Source of the DNA: JADZGC01 sp964613485
GTDB taxonomy: Bacteria; Patescibacteriota; Saccharimonadia; CAILAD01; GCA-016700035
Assembly: GCA_964613485.1 (NCBI GenBank)
Contig: CAZTHB010000004.1
Coordinates: forward strand, 1-38,439
DNA: 38,439 nt
Direction: 5' to 3'
Part shown: positions 6,629 through 14,163 of the stretch, one piece after another
How the letters are laid out: every line of letters starts with the position of its first letter
How positions within the stretch are numbered: position 1 is the first letter of the stretch
The notes under the pieces: generated by a model
Database searches by the model: none
What the model was told of the DNA's origin: nothing
What the model saw: the letters and a program-made list of their open reading frames with translations, nothing else
Made by a program: the position numbers and the translations under genes

Positions 6629-9600
6629 ATGAACATTAGTGAATACGCCGAGGCCATAAAGCAGAAGTACGCTACCGGACAGGCTAGGGAGCATGCATAT
6701 CGTTCTATTCTCGAAGAATTGATGCAGTCGTTTGAGAACATTGATGCAGTCAACGAGCCTAAGAAATCTGCATATGGCAATCCTGACTTAGTATTCCTCA
6801 AAAAATCACACCAGACAATTATCCTGGGCTACGCCGAAGCGAAGGATATAGATAAAGACCTAGACAAGATAGAAAAAACTGAGCAACTTGAGCGATATTC
6901 TGGTTACGAAAACTTATATCTTACCAACTACCTTGAATTTAGGTTTTTCCAGAATGGAGAAAAATATAAATCTGTTGAGATCGGTAAATTTGTAGACGGG
7001 GAGATAGTGCTCAAGCCAGAAAATTATGATGCACTACGTGATGAGCTTGCTCATTTTATTGAGTTGCCACCCGAAGCCATCAAGAGTGGTAAACGTCTGG
7101 CGCAGATCATGGGCGCAAAGGGTAGACGAATTCGTAATAACGTTGCTGAGTATTTAGCAGATGATAGCTCTATTAAGAGTGATGAGCTAGAGAAAATCTA
7201 TAAGATGATGCAAACACTGCTTGTCCATGATCTTACCCCAGAGAAGTTTGCAGATATGTACGCGCAGACTCTCGTCTATGGACTCTTCGTAGCCCGATAC
7301 GGAGATAAGACACCGGATGAATTCACTCGACAGGAAGCCCGTGACTTAGTCCCAAAAAGCAATCCATTCTTGCAGAAGTTTTTTGATCATATTGTAGGGC
7401 CGGAATTCGTGACATCACTGAGTTATATCGTTGATGAACTTTGCGAGGTATTCAGCGTGAGTAATGTGGCAGAGATCGTACATAAACATCTCAAAATCCT
7501 TGACGAAACCGCCGAAAAAGATCCGATCATTCATTTTTATGAAGACTTTTTGAAAGAGTATGATCCAGTAGAGCGAAAGAAAATGGGGGCATACTACACT
7601 CCATTACCTGTTGTACGATTTATTATTCGTGAGGTCGATCAGATACTCAAAGATGATTTCGGTATTGCAAAAGGCTTGGCTGACGCCGAAAAGAAGACCA
7701 TCGGTACTTATAAGCACAGTACGAAGCAAACACTCCATCGAGTACAAATTCTTGATCCTGCCGTAGGTACGGCTACTTTCCTGAATGAAATAATTAAGCA
7801 CATACGAAAAGACTTTGAAGGACAAGAAGGAAGATGGGAAAGTTATGTAAAAGAGGATTTATTGCCCCGTCTGTACGGCTTTGAGCTCATGATGGCGCCA
7901 TATACAATTGCTCACCTTAAGCTTGGTATGACATTGCAGGAGTCTGGTGTTAATAATCTAGAACAAAGGCTGGGAGTATACTTAACAAATTCATTGGAAG
8001 AGGGGATGCCAAATCAACTTGATATGGATATGACATTCGGCCTTAGTTCTGCCGTCGCCGACGAAGCACATCAGGCTGGTGTGGTAAAACACGATCGACC
8101 GGTCATGGTCGTAATTGGTAATCCTCCATACTCGGGTCATTCCTCAAATAATACACCTTTCGCAAAAAACCTTGCAGGAAACTATAAAATCGAACCTGGA
8201 GGCGGAACCCTTAACGAGAAGAACTCCAAATTCATTAACGATGATTATGTAAAGTTTATAGCGTTAGCAGAACAGATGATCGCAAAAAATGGTGAGGGAA
8301 TCATTGCAATGATCACCAATCACGGCTACTTAGATAATCCAACTTTTCGTGGCATGAGATGGCATCTCTCGCAAACTTTCAGTAAGATATACGTCCTAGA
8401 TCTGCATGGCAACTCGAAGAAAAGCGAGGTGGCGCTAGATGGATCAAAAGACGAAAATGTTTTCGACATCATGCAAGGTGTGAGCATATTAATTGGAGTA
8501 AAGATTAAGTCCACGACAAGATCCACCATATATAGGGCAGATCTATGGGGGACAAGAAAATCAAAATTCGCAAGTCTCAATACAGGAGAAATTGAATGGC
8601 AAGCAGTTAAACCTGGTCTACCGTATTTCACATTCAATATTGAAAACAACAAGATACGTGATAAATATAATTCTTTCGTTAATGTTCGTGAGCTTTTCAA
8701 GAAAAGCAGTATAGGACTTTATACCGGCCAGGACAGCAAGTCTACATTTATTTCTCGAGAGCAAGCGATTATGAGTATATCCACTCAAGGCGAGAGTGGA
8801 TTGGCCGATAAAATACACCCATATAGATATCGCTGTTTTTACGATAAGTACTTAATAGATGACGAGGCCTTCATTGCGCGGAGCAGGACTAAGTACTTCG
8901 ACCAAGTTTACCTTGATGAACCTGCTTTGATCGTAGGGCGTCAGGTTGCAAACAACTGGTCATTAATATTTACTGCTGCGGGCAAAATTGATCTAAATCT
9001 AATGAGAGGCGGTGCTTTTCATTTGCCAACATATATTAAAGATAGTAATGGCAATAAAATATCCAATATTGACCAGCGGCTTCTTGCGACTATTATGGCC
9101 AAGGTTAATGTAGATTTTTCTGAAGACCAAGTAATCTCATATATTTATGGAGTACTACACTCAGCAGAGTATCGGAGAATATATAGAGATTATTTAAAAA
9201 TAGATTTTCCTCGTATACCACCTGCTAACGACAACGATACCTTCAATAAGCTGTCACTACTTGGTTATGAATTACGTGAACTGCACCTTATGCTAAGTCC
9301 AGTATTAGATAAATTAACAACAACTTTCCCCGAGAACGGTAGTGATATTGTAGAGGAGGTGAAATATTGGCCCGAAGAAACAAAAGTATTCTGGAAAAAT
9401 GATGTTGAACCGCTTGTACACAAAGCACATACCGTAACAATCAACAAAGAGCAGTATTTTGGCAATATCCCAGAAGCAGCATGGAATTTCTACATAGGCG
9501 GCTACCAGCCGGCCCAAAAATGGCTCAAAGATCGTAAGGGGGTAAAACTTACAAGTGATGATATTGTTCATTATCAAAAAATAATCAAAGTCCTTGTCGA

Positions 9601-9646
9601 AACAGATAGGATAATGAAAGAGATAGACGAATTATGGAATCCTTGA
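6629..9646 (+). CDS. Single-chain restriction-modification enzyme (type IIG/ISP-like, N6-adenine methyltransferase)
   Basis: A 1005-aa fusion enzyme. An N-terminal PD-(D/E)xK nuclease-like region has Pro52-Asp53 and Glu70-Ala-Lys72 (NPDLVF, GYAEAKD). A helical linker follows. The methyltransferase core has motif X-like GAYYTP (Y322-P325), motif I DPAVGTATF (Asp376) and motif IV NPPY (498-501), the gamma-class N6-adenine order. The last 400 residues are probably the target-recognition region. I see no helicase domain, so it resembles type IIG or the methylase-specificity half of type ISP enzymes. It would cut foreign DNA and methylate self DNA. Lower GC and more ATA/AGA codons than neighbours suggest acquisition by transfer. 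It overlaps the next gene by 13 nt. Confidence 0.9.
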   Translation: MNISEYAEAIKQKYATGQAREHAYRSILEELMQSFENIDAVNEPKKSAYGNPDLVFLKKSHQTIILGYAEAKDIDKDLDKIEKTEQLERYSGYENLYLTNYLEFRFFQNGEKYKSVEIGKFVDGEIVLKPENYDALRDELAHFIELPPEAIKSGKRLAQIMGAKGRRIRNNVAEYLADDSSIKSDELEKIYKMMQTLLVHDLTPEKFADMYAQTLVYGLFVARYGDKTPDEFTRQEARDLVPKSNPFLQKFFDHIVGPEFVTSLSYIVDELCEVFSVSNVAEIVHKHLKILDETAEKDPIIHFYEDFLKEYDPVERKKMGAYYTPLPVVRFIIREVDQILKDDFGIAKGLADAEKKTIGTYKHSTKQTLHRVQILDPAVGTATFLNEIIKHIRKDFEGQEGRWESYVKEDLLPRLYGFELMMAPYTIAHLKLGMTLQESGVNNLEQRLGVYLTNSLEEGMPNQLDMDMTFGLSSAVADEAHQAGVVKHDRPVMVVIGNPPYSGHSSNNTPFAKNLAGNYKIEPGGGTLNEKNSKFINDDYVKFIALAEQMIAKNGEGIIAMITNHGYLDNPTFRGMRWHLSQTFSKIYVLDLHGNSKKSEVALDGSKDENVFDIMQGVSILIGVKIKSTTRSTIYRADLWGTRKSKFASLNTGEIEWQAVKPGLPYFTFNIENNKIRDKYNSFVNVRELFKKSSIGLYTGQDSKSTFISREQAIMSISTQGESGLADKIHPYRYRCFYDKYLIDDEAFIARSRTKYFDQVYLDEPALIVGRQVANNWSLIFTAAGKIDLNLMRGGAFHLPTYIKDSNGNKISNIDQRLLATIMAKVNVDFSEDQVISYIYGVLHSAEYRRIYRDYLKIDFPRIPPANDNDTFNKLSLLGYELRELHLMLSPVLDKLTTTFPENGSDIVEEVKYWPEETKVFWKNDVEPLVHKAHTVTINKEQYFGNIPEAAWNFYIGGYQPAQKWLKDRKGVKLTSDDIVHYQKIIKVLVETDRIMKEIDELWNP

Positions 9647-10380
9647 AACCCTACAACGGCACATACCACCGCGACAACCCAAACCCATATAAGATCAGTC
9701 GCTCCAAGATCGAGCTGTATACCAACTGCCCGCGCTGCTTCTACCTCGACCGCGTCCTCAAGGTCGCCCGCCCGAGTGGACCACCATTTAATATCAACTC
9801 CGCCGTCGACTCACTCCTGAAGGCAGAATTTGACACCCACCGTGCGAATGGCCACAAACACCCGATCCAAAAAGAATACGGCATCGACGCTGAGCCAGCC
9901 CCACACCAGCAGCTCGACCAGTGGCGCGAAAACTTCCACGGCATCCAGTACCTGCACGAGCCGACCAACTTGCTCGTCTTCGGCGCCATCGACGACCTGT
10001 GGATCAATAGTCAGGGCGAGTACATCGTGGTGGACTACAAGGCGACGGCAAAAAGCGAGCCTGTCACCGAGCTCGGGGACGCACCGTGGCATGACCAATA
10101 CCGTAGGCAGATAGAATTCTACCAATGGCTACTGCGCCACAACGGCCTGCCGGTCAGCAACACCGGCTACTGGGTGTATTGCACGGGCAATCCGAATGCA
10201 GGTGCGTTTGATAAGAAGGTCGAGTTTGACGTCCGCCTCATCTCATACGAGGGGAGTGATGCGTGGGTCGAGGATGCGATCGTGGCGGCTAAAAAGTGCC
10301 TCGATCAAGATACGCCACCGCCACCGACCGAGGGCTGCGAGTATTGTGACTACATTGCTGCCGCGAGTAAGTTTATATAG
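9634..10380 (+). CDS. RecB/Cas4-like PD-(D/E)xK nuclease
   Basis: A 248-aa protein of the RecB-like PD-(D/E)xK superfamily. Visible are the opening ISRSKIELYTNCPRCFYLDR (21-40), GAIDDLW (Asp120), VVDYKAT (Asp134, Lys136) and the trailing QIEFY (Gln159, Tyr163) QxxxY motif. Cysteine pairs CPRC (32, 35) and CEYC (235, 238) could bind an Fe-S cluster or zinc, like Cas4/AddB. It likely cleaves DNA. The gene starts inside the end of the restriction-modification gene and is followed 9 nt later by the winged-helix gene, so it belongs to this operon. Its GC content is higher than that of the upstream gene, hinting at different ancestry. Confidence 0.85.
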   Translation: MESLKPYNGTYHRDNPNPYKISRSKIELYTNCPRCFYLDRVLKVARPSGPPFNINSAVDSLLKAEFDTHRANGHKHPIQKEYGIDAEPAPHQQLDQWRENFHGIQYLHEPTNLLVFGAIDDLWINSQGEYIVVDYKATAKSEPVTELGDAPWHDQYRRQIEFYQWLLRHNGLPVSNTGYWVYCTGNPNAGAFDKKVEFDVRLISYEGSDAWVEDAIVAAKKCLDQDTPPPPTEGCEYCDYIAAASKFI

Positions 10381-10389
10381 AGGGGGAAT

Positions 10390-11115
10390 ATGTCAGACAT
10401 CACGCACTACATGTACCACGCTGAGCAACTCGTCATCTGGGAGCAAAAAGCCAATGTGCCGCTCATCCGTGACTACTTCAAAGTCTCTGACCTTGATGCG
10501 ATGAAGATACTCCTCACGCTCGAGAGTCACGGCGTAATCTCTGAGTCTGAGACCGAAGCGGGGGAATTTGATGTACTGCGCTCCAGGGCACCTCGAGCTG
10601 ACGTAGCCAATCGCGAGATACACACACTTATCAATGTCGCGGTCCGCTACCTGCGCGATCTCACCATCTTGCGTACGAATGACCTCGAACAGCTCAGCAT
10701 CATACTGGGGGTAGATGAGAAACGTACGGTGGAAGTATTGGAGCTACTGAAGAATCTAGGTGTGATCGAAGAAGTACCAATGTACCGGGTACTCGACGAA
10801 GATGAAGTTAACGAGCGTGGCAAAAACTGGTACAACCCATTTGAGTCCTCAGTGCAGCTCATCGACAAGGATGGCAAAAAAGAACTGACATTTAAAGCCG
10901 GCGTCGAAGACTCGATGTACGAAGAGGTAGAGAAATTTGTCATCCAAGCGCAGAGGGTCTCTTCGGCGATGCTACAGCGACGATTTCAAATAGGGTATGC
11001 CCGAGCAGCGTTTATGATTGACGCACTCGAAGAAAATGGCATCATCGGGCCAAAAAATAGCGCTCATCCGCGAAAAGTCCTCAAGAAGAAGCCACACACG
11101 GATGATAAAGCCTAA
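10390..11115 (+). CDS. Protein with three winged helices, the last FtsK-gamma-like
   Basis: A 241-aa protein without an ATPase. Residues 178-231 (EEVEKFVIQAQRVSSAMLQR, RFQIGYARAAFMIDALEENG) match the FtsK gamma DNA-binding winged helix, which in FtsK reads KOPS sites and contacts XerD. Two more segments with the same helix-turn-helix rhythm lie at about 11-52 (VPLIRDYF...DAMKILLTLESHGVI) and 76-128 (...VDEKRTVEVLELLKNLGVI). So it may be three tandem gamma-like modules, with a linker containing KNWYNPF. The ribosome-binding site is GAGGGGGA. It sits between a nuclease and a HAD gene. DNA binding is a reasonable inference, the role is not known. Confidence 0.75.
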   Translation: MSDITHYMYHAEQLVIWEQKANVPLIRDYFKVSDLDAMKILLTLESHGVISESETEAGEFDVLRSRAPRADVANREIHTLINVAVRYLRDLTILRTNDLEQLSIILGVDEKRTVEVLELLKNLGVIEEVPMYRVLDEDEVNERGKNWYNPFESSVQLIDKDGKKELTFKAGVEDSMYEEVEKFVIQAQRVSSAMLQRRFQIGYARAAFMIDALEENGIIGPKNSAHPRKVLKKKPHTDDKA

Positions 11116-11527
11116 TATTTATCTCGATATCGATGGCGTGTTACTTATGGATATCGGGGTGATCGCACCTTACGCTGATGATTTCCTCAATCTAGTACTA
11201 GATCGCTACCCAGACACCACCCACTGGCTGACCACGCACCAGTGGCACGGTGAGAGTAATGTCATCACTCATCTAGCGCCATATCTCAAGCCCAAGACCG
11301 CAGAGCGATTGCATCTGATCAAGGACACGACATGGGACACCTGGAAGACGGAGGGGATCGATTTTTCGAAGCCGTTCTTGTGGTTTGATGATGATCTCTA
11401 CATCCGCGAGCGCGAGGCACTCATCGAACACGATGCACTCGATAATCATATCCTCGTCAATCTCCACAAAGATCCAGACCAGCTGGCAGATTTCGTACGA
11501 AGCTTTCCAGTGCCGGCTATGTCGTAA
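11102..11527 (+). CDS. HAD-domain protein
   Basis: A 141-aa protein starting at ATG 11102, which overlaps the preceding gene by 14 nt. It opens with the HAD motif I, NIYLDIDGVLL, where the two aspartates are the nucleophile and acid/base. Near the C-terminus, FLWFDDDLY resembles the motif IV acidic pair. It has no obvious cap and is short for a HAD phosphatase. An upstream in-frame start at 11018 would overlap the previous gene by nearly 100 nt and adds no homologous sequence. It is the last gene of the nuclease operon. Substrate unknown. Confidence 0.75.
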   Translation: MIKPNIYLDIDGVLLMDIGVIAPYADDFLNLVLDRYPDTTHWLTTHQWHGESNVITHLAPYLKPKTAERLHLIKDTTWDTWKTEGIDFSKPFLWFDDDLYIREREALIEHDALDNHILVNLHKDPDQLADFVRSFPVPAMS

Positions 11528-11540
11528 ATACCAGATCATA

Positions 11541-11569
11541 TTGACAATGTCAGATATATTTGACATAAT
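11541..11569 (+). promoter_or_regulatory. Sigma70-type promoter with a possible operator
   Basis: TTGACA (11541-11546), a 17-nt spacer, and CATAAT (11564-11569). The -35 box is embedded in the palindrome TGACA-A-TGTCA (11542-11552), a possible repressor site. A transcript from about 11576 carries AGGGGAG before the ATG at 11609. Confidence 0.65.
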
Positions 11570-11608
11570 TTCATCTACTTTCGCACCTACTACCCGGAAG
11601 GGGAGTCC

Positions 11609-12001
11609 ATGACCAGCTCACAACCCGACTTCCAGATTCGAATCACACCTCGGCCGCAAAGGCCACCCGAACTGGAGGTCTATCTCGTTACTAGTACTGC
11701 GCCACTCTTCCAGTGCAGATCTGTGCTCCGAGCATTCGACGGGCCAGACCGGCCGGCCACGACAGAACATCTGCGACACATGCAGCAGCTGGAGCAGCAG
11801 CTTGGCATCAAATACCCTGAACCCGTTTCGCAATTCTTCGAAGTCGCAGGTCTCCAAGACCTGGAGGCGCAGATTCGCGAGATTATCGCCCCACCTCGGC
11901 AAGATGCTGCGGCGCGCGGCGCTCATGATGAGATGGTCAGGATCTTGATGTCTCAGGTTCGAGACGAGATCGATCCCGCTAGAACAGGTCTCTACATCTG
12001 A
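11609..12001 (+). CDS. Hypothetical protein, 130 aa
   Basis: I do not recognise a family. The protein is soluble and proline-rich at the start (ITPRPQRPPELEVYLV). A predicted beta-rich N-terminal half is followed by helical segments (TEHLRHMQQLEQQLGI, and the last 45 residues). It has a single cysteine. The start is supported by AAGGGGAG three nt upstream of the ATG and by a good promoter. It is monocistronic, followed by a long hairpin at 12046-12081. Confidence 0.6.
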   Translation: MTSSQPDFQIRITPRPQRPPELEVYLVTSTAPLFQCRSVLRAFDGPDRPATTEHLRHMQQLEQQLGIKYPEPVSQFFEVAGLQDLEAQIREIIAPPRQDAAARGAHDEMVRILMSQVRDEIDPARTGLYI

Positions 12002-12045
12002 AGTTTACTCATAATGAGTCGTCCGCCAGCACGTTAGTCTGGCCT

Positions 12046-12081
12046 TTACCAAGGCACATACGAAGCTGTGTTTCTTGGTAA
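12046..12081 (+). terminator. Hairpin after the 130-aa gene
   Basis: TTACCAAG (12046-12053) pairs perfectly with CTTGGTAA (12074-12081), and CACA/TGTG can pair inside the 20-nt loop. There is no U-tract, so termination here is uncertain. It lies 26 nt before the -10 box of the rhodanese gene. Confidence 0.4.
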
Positions 12082-12106
12082 GAGAGTAGGGCTAGTGTGA
12101 GGGGAG

Positions 12107-12112
12107 TATAAT
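12107..12112 (+). promoter_or_regulatory. -10 box of the rhodanese gene (leaderless)
   Basis: A consensus TATAAT ends six nt before the ATG at 12119. There is no Shine-Dalgarno and no clear -35. Confidence 0.55.
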
Positions 12113-12118
12113 AGAGGT

Positions 12119-12388
12119 ATGAATACCACGCAGCCAACCATCATCGATGTCCGCGAGCCGAGCGAATATGCCGCAGGTCACGCCGAAGGTGCGATCAATG
12201 CTCCAGTCGGTACGCTCGAATCAAACCCACCGGTGCTTGCGAATCTACCAAAAGATACCCCGATCATCGTCTACTGCCGCTCCGGTGTTCGCGCCCATCA
12301 GTCATCCCAAATCCTCACCAAGCTTGGCTTCACAAACGTGACGAACGGCATCAATCAGGAAACACTCGAATCCGACGCGGATCGCTGA
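12119..12388 (+). CDS. Single-domain rhodanese (sulfurtransferase)
   Basis: An 89-aa rhodanese fold of GlpE/PspE size. The N-terminal TIIDVREPSEYAAGHAEGAI stretch and the active-site loop CRSGVR (Cys53-Arg58) are intact, so the catalytic cysteine that carries the persulfide is present. It could transfer sulfur from thiosulfate or another donor to a thiol or cyanide acceptor. The donor in this organism is unknown. There is no signal peptide, so it is cytosolic. It is preceded by its own leaderless promoter. Confidence 0.9.
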   Translation: MNTTQPTIIDVREPSEYAAGHAEGAINAPVGTLESNPPVLANLPKDTPIIVYCRSGVRAHQSSQILTKLGFTNVTNGINQETLESDADR

Positions 12389-12457
12389 AACGCACCTCAT
12401 ACTCAGCTAATTCTTAGTCTGTTGCCCTACGATAGATAGGTAATATATGGAGGCAGC

Positions 12458-12757
12458 GTGAAAAAAGCCCTAAAGTATGCAGACCTAATGAAATATCTTA
12501 ATCTTAAAGATCCTCACATCAAGTCGATCGGTGTAGTAGCGATGGTCGCAGCCATTGCTGTATTTGGCCTAGCAGCAGTAGTGATCGTGTTCATTGCTCT
12601 AGCCGTCTTCCAGCTAGCATCCAATACCAATATATCGATCGATATAAACCAACTATTTAGCACCATACAATCATGGCTCGCCGGAATATTAGGCGTCGGA
12701 GAGGGGATACTGCAAGATCTCCAGCAATTGCTCGGTGGATCTGGCTCCGAAGCCTAA
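12458..12757 (+). CDS. Small single-TM protein, 99 aa
   Basis: No family recognised. It begins with GTG, four nt after a strong GGAGG (12449-12453). A short amphipathic N-terminus is followed by one long hydrophobic helix at about residues 24-53 and a C-terminal amphipathic segment rich in Gln/Leu/Gly (GEGILQDLQQLLGGSG). The topology suggests a membrane-anchored small protein. It lies just upstream of VKOR, but VKOR has its own -10 box, so co-transcription is uncertain. Confidence 0.6.
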   Translation: MKKALKYADLMKYLNLKDPHIKSIGVVAMVAAIAVFGLAAVVIVFIALAVFQLASNTNISIDINQLFSTIQSWLAGILGVGEGILQDLQQLLGGSGSEA

Positions 12758-12783
12758 CCACAGCGCAGCTTGTGCGAAAGGCG

Positions 12784-12789
12784 TATACT
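12784..12789 (+). promoter_or_regulatory. -10 box of the VKOR gene (leaderless)
   Basis: TATACT ends six nt before the ATG at 12796. No ribosome-binding site precedes that ATG. Confidence 0.5.
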
Positions 12790-12795
12790 TGAAGT

Positions 12796-13377
12796 ATGTC
12801 TAAGCTCGCACAAACCACAAAACACTTCTACCTCTGGCAAACAGTAGTCGGCGCCGCATTTGTCGGTGGACTAGCATCATTCATACAGATCATTGAGCGC
12901 ATCCAGTTTGCCGAGACGCCCACCAAGGAGCTCTTTTGCAATCTAAATAGTGTGTTTAGTTGCTCAAACGTCTTCGCAGCCTGGCAATCATCGGTCTTTG
13001 GATTTTCAAATGCCATCATGTGCCTGGCATTCTTCGCCATAATTCTTGGTGCAGGGCTGGCTGGGCTAACAGACGCCCAGCTATCGCGCAATTTACGCCT
13101 AAGCCTGCAGGCCGTGAGCGTTTTCTTCCTTCTCTTCGGCGCATGGTACCTCTGGCAAAGTACCTTCGTGATCGGCAGCCTGTGTATCTTCTGTATATTT
13201 TGCTACAGTGCGGTTATCTTGCTCAATCTCGCCTGGCTGCGTCTCAACGCAGAGGATTTTCCTCATGCTGCCACGCATACGCTACTAAGCCGTATTATCA
13301 GCAAGCAACTTGATCTGGCATTTTGGGCTGCTTGGACCGTCATGGTTGCAGGCTGGATGATCGTCCGCTTCGCATAG
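12796..13377 (+). CDS. VKOR-family disulfide-generating membrane protein
   Basis: A 193-aa protein with about five TM helices. It carries the VKOR signature: a loop cysteine pair (Cys48 and Cys56, in FCNLNSVFSCSNVF), a conserved serine-containing FGFSNA segment, and the quinone-side CxxC (Cys130-IF-Cys133, followed by Cys136). Bacterial VKOR re-oxidises DsbA-like thioredoxins and passes electrons to quinone, replacing DsbB. No DsbA is fused or adjacent. The window holds cysteine-rich exported proteins (4257-4694, 4868-5722) that would need such oxidation. Confidence 0.88.
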   Translation: MSKLAQTTKHFYLWQTVVGAAFVGGLASFIQIIERIQFAETPTKELFCNLNSVFSCSNVFAAWQSSVFGFSNAIMCLAFFAIILGAGLAGLTDAQLSRNLRLSLQAVSVFFLLFGAWYLWQSTFVIGSLCIFCIFCYSAVILLNLAWLRLNAEDFPHAATHTLLSRIISKQLDLAFWAAWTVMVAGWMIVRFA

Positions 13378-13420
13378 TTATTATTTACACCATCATCAGA
13401 GATTTCTCAGCATAATCTGC

Positions 13421-13426
13421 TATACT
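13421..13426 (+). promoter_or_regulatory. Extended -10 box of the MacB-type ABC operon
   Basis: TGC-TATACT forms an extended -10, and the ATG at 13434 begins seven nt after the box, again the leaderless spacing. Confidence 0.5.
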
Positions 13427-13433
13427 AGCTTTA

Positions 13434-14163
13434 ATGATTGAAGTAAAAGACGTCACCAAAACTTACGGTAAAGGTGAGAATCTATTCACCGCGCTCTATA
13501 AGATCAATACTACGATCCCGAAAGGCGCTACGGTAGCTGTGATTGGTAAATCTGGCTCTGGCAAGTCGACACTCATGCATGTGATGAGTGGGCTTGACCA
13601 TGCTTCAAGTGGAGAAATTATCATCAACGGCACGAGTTTGCAGAGCATGAAAGCCAAGCAAATGGATCGCTTCCGCGCGACCGAAATGAGCTTTATCTTC
13701 CAGGCATTTTTTGTCGAAGCCAATCAAACTTGTTATCAAAACGTCATGCTGCCACTCGAAATCGCCAAAGTGCCACGTCGTGAGCGCCGTAAGAAGGTCG
13801 AAGAAGCCCTGAAGGCCGTTGACCTGCTCGATAAGATCAATTCGTTGGCTGGTAATTTATCAGGTGGACAAAAGCAGCGCCTGGCAATCGCGCGCTATCG
13901 TCAATAAGCCGAAGCTCATATTCGCTGACGAACCGACCGGGAACCTCGATAGCACCACTGGAGATCTCATTATTAAGCTACTCTTTAGTCTTAATAAAAA
14001 ATTGGGCTGCACACTCGTCATTGTGACCCATGATGAGGAGCTAGCTGACCGCTGTCAGCTCAAGATATATATGAAAGACGGCGAGATACGAGAGGTAGTC
14101 GGCATGAGTAAATTCGAAAAAAACAATCCAAAATCAACCGCCAAGAAGGGGAAGAAGTCATGA
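13434..14163 (+). pseudogene. ABC transporter ATPase (MacB/LolD type) interrupted by a 2-nt frameshift
   Basis: The first frame encodes Walker A GKSGSGKST (38-46), the Q-loop FIFQAFF and the signature LSGGQKQR (from 142), then runs out of frame after ...AIAR and stops at 13907. The expected continuation, AIVNKPKLIFADEPTGNLDS (Walker B) and the H-loop VTHD, is in another frame up to 14163. Adding one CG unit to the run CGCGCGC at 13889-13895 restores a 243-aa protein of normal LolD/MacB length with a lysine-rich tail. The TGA stop overlaps the permease ATG (ATGA). Either the gene is recently broken, it varies by slippage, or the assembly has an error; all other parts look under selection. Confidence 0.85.

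Noticed and set aside
7604..9577. Minus-strand reading frames within the restriction-modification gene
   Set aside because: They are shadows of the strong forward gene and lack ribosome-binding sites and recognisable domains.
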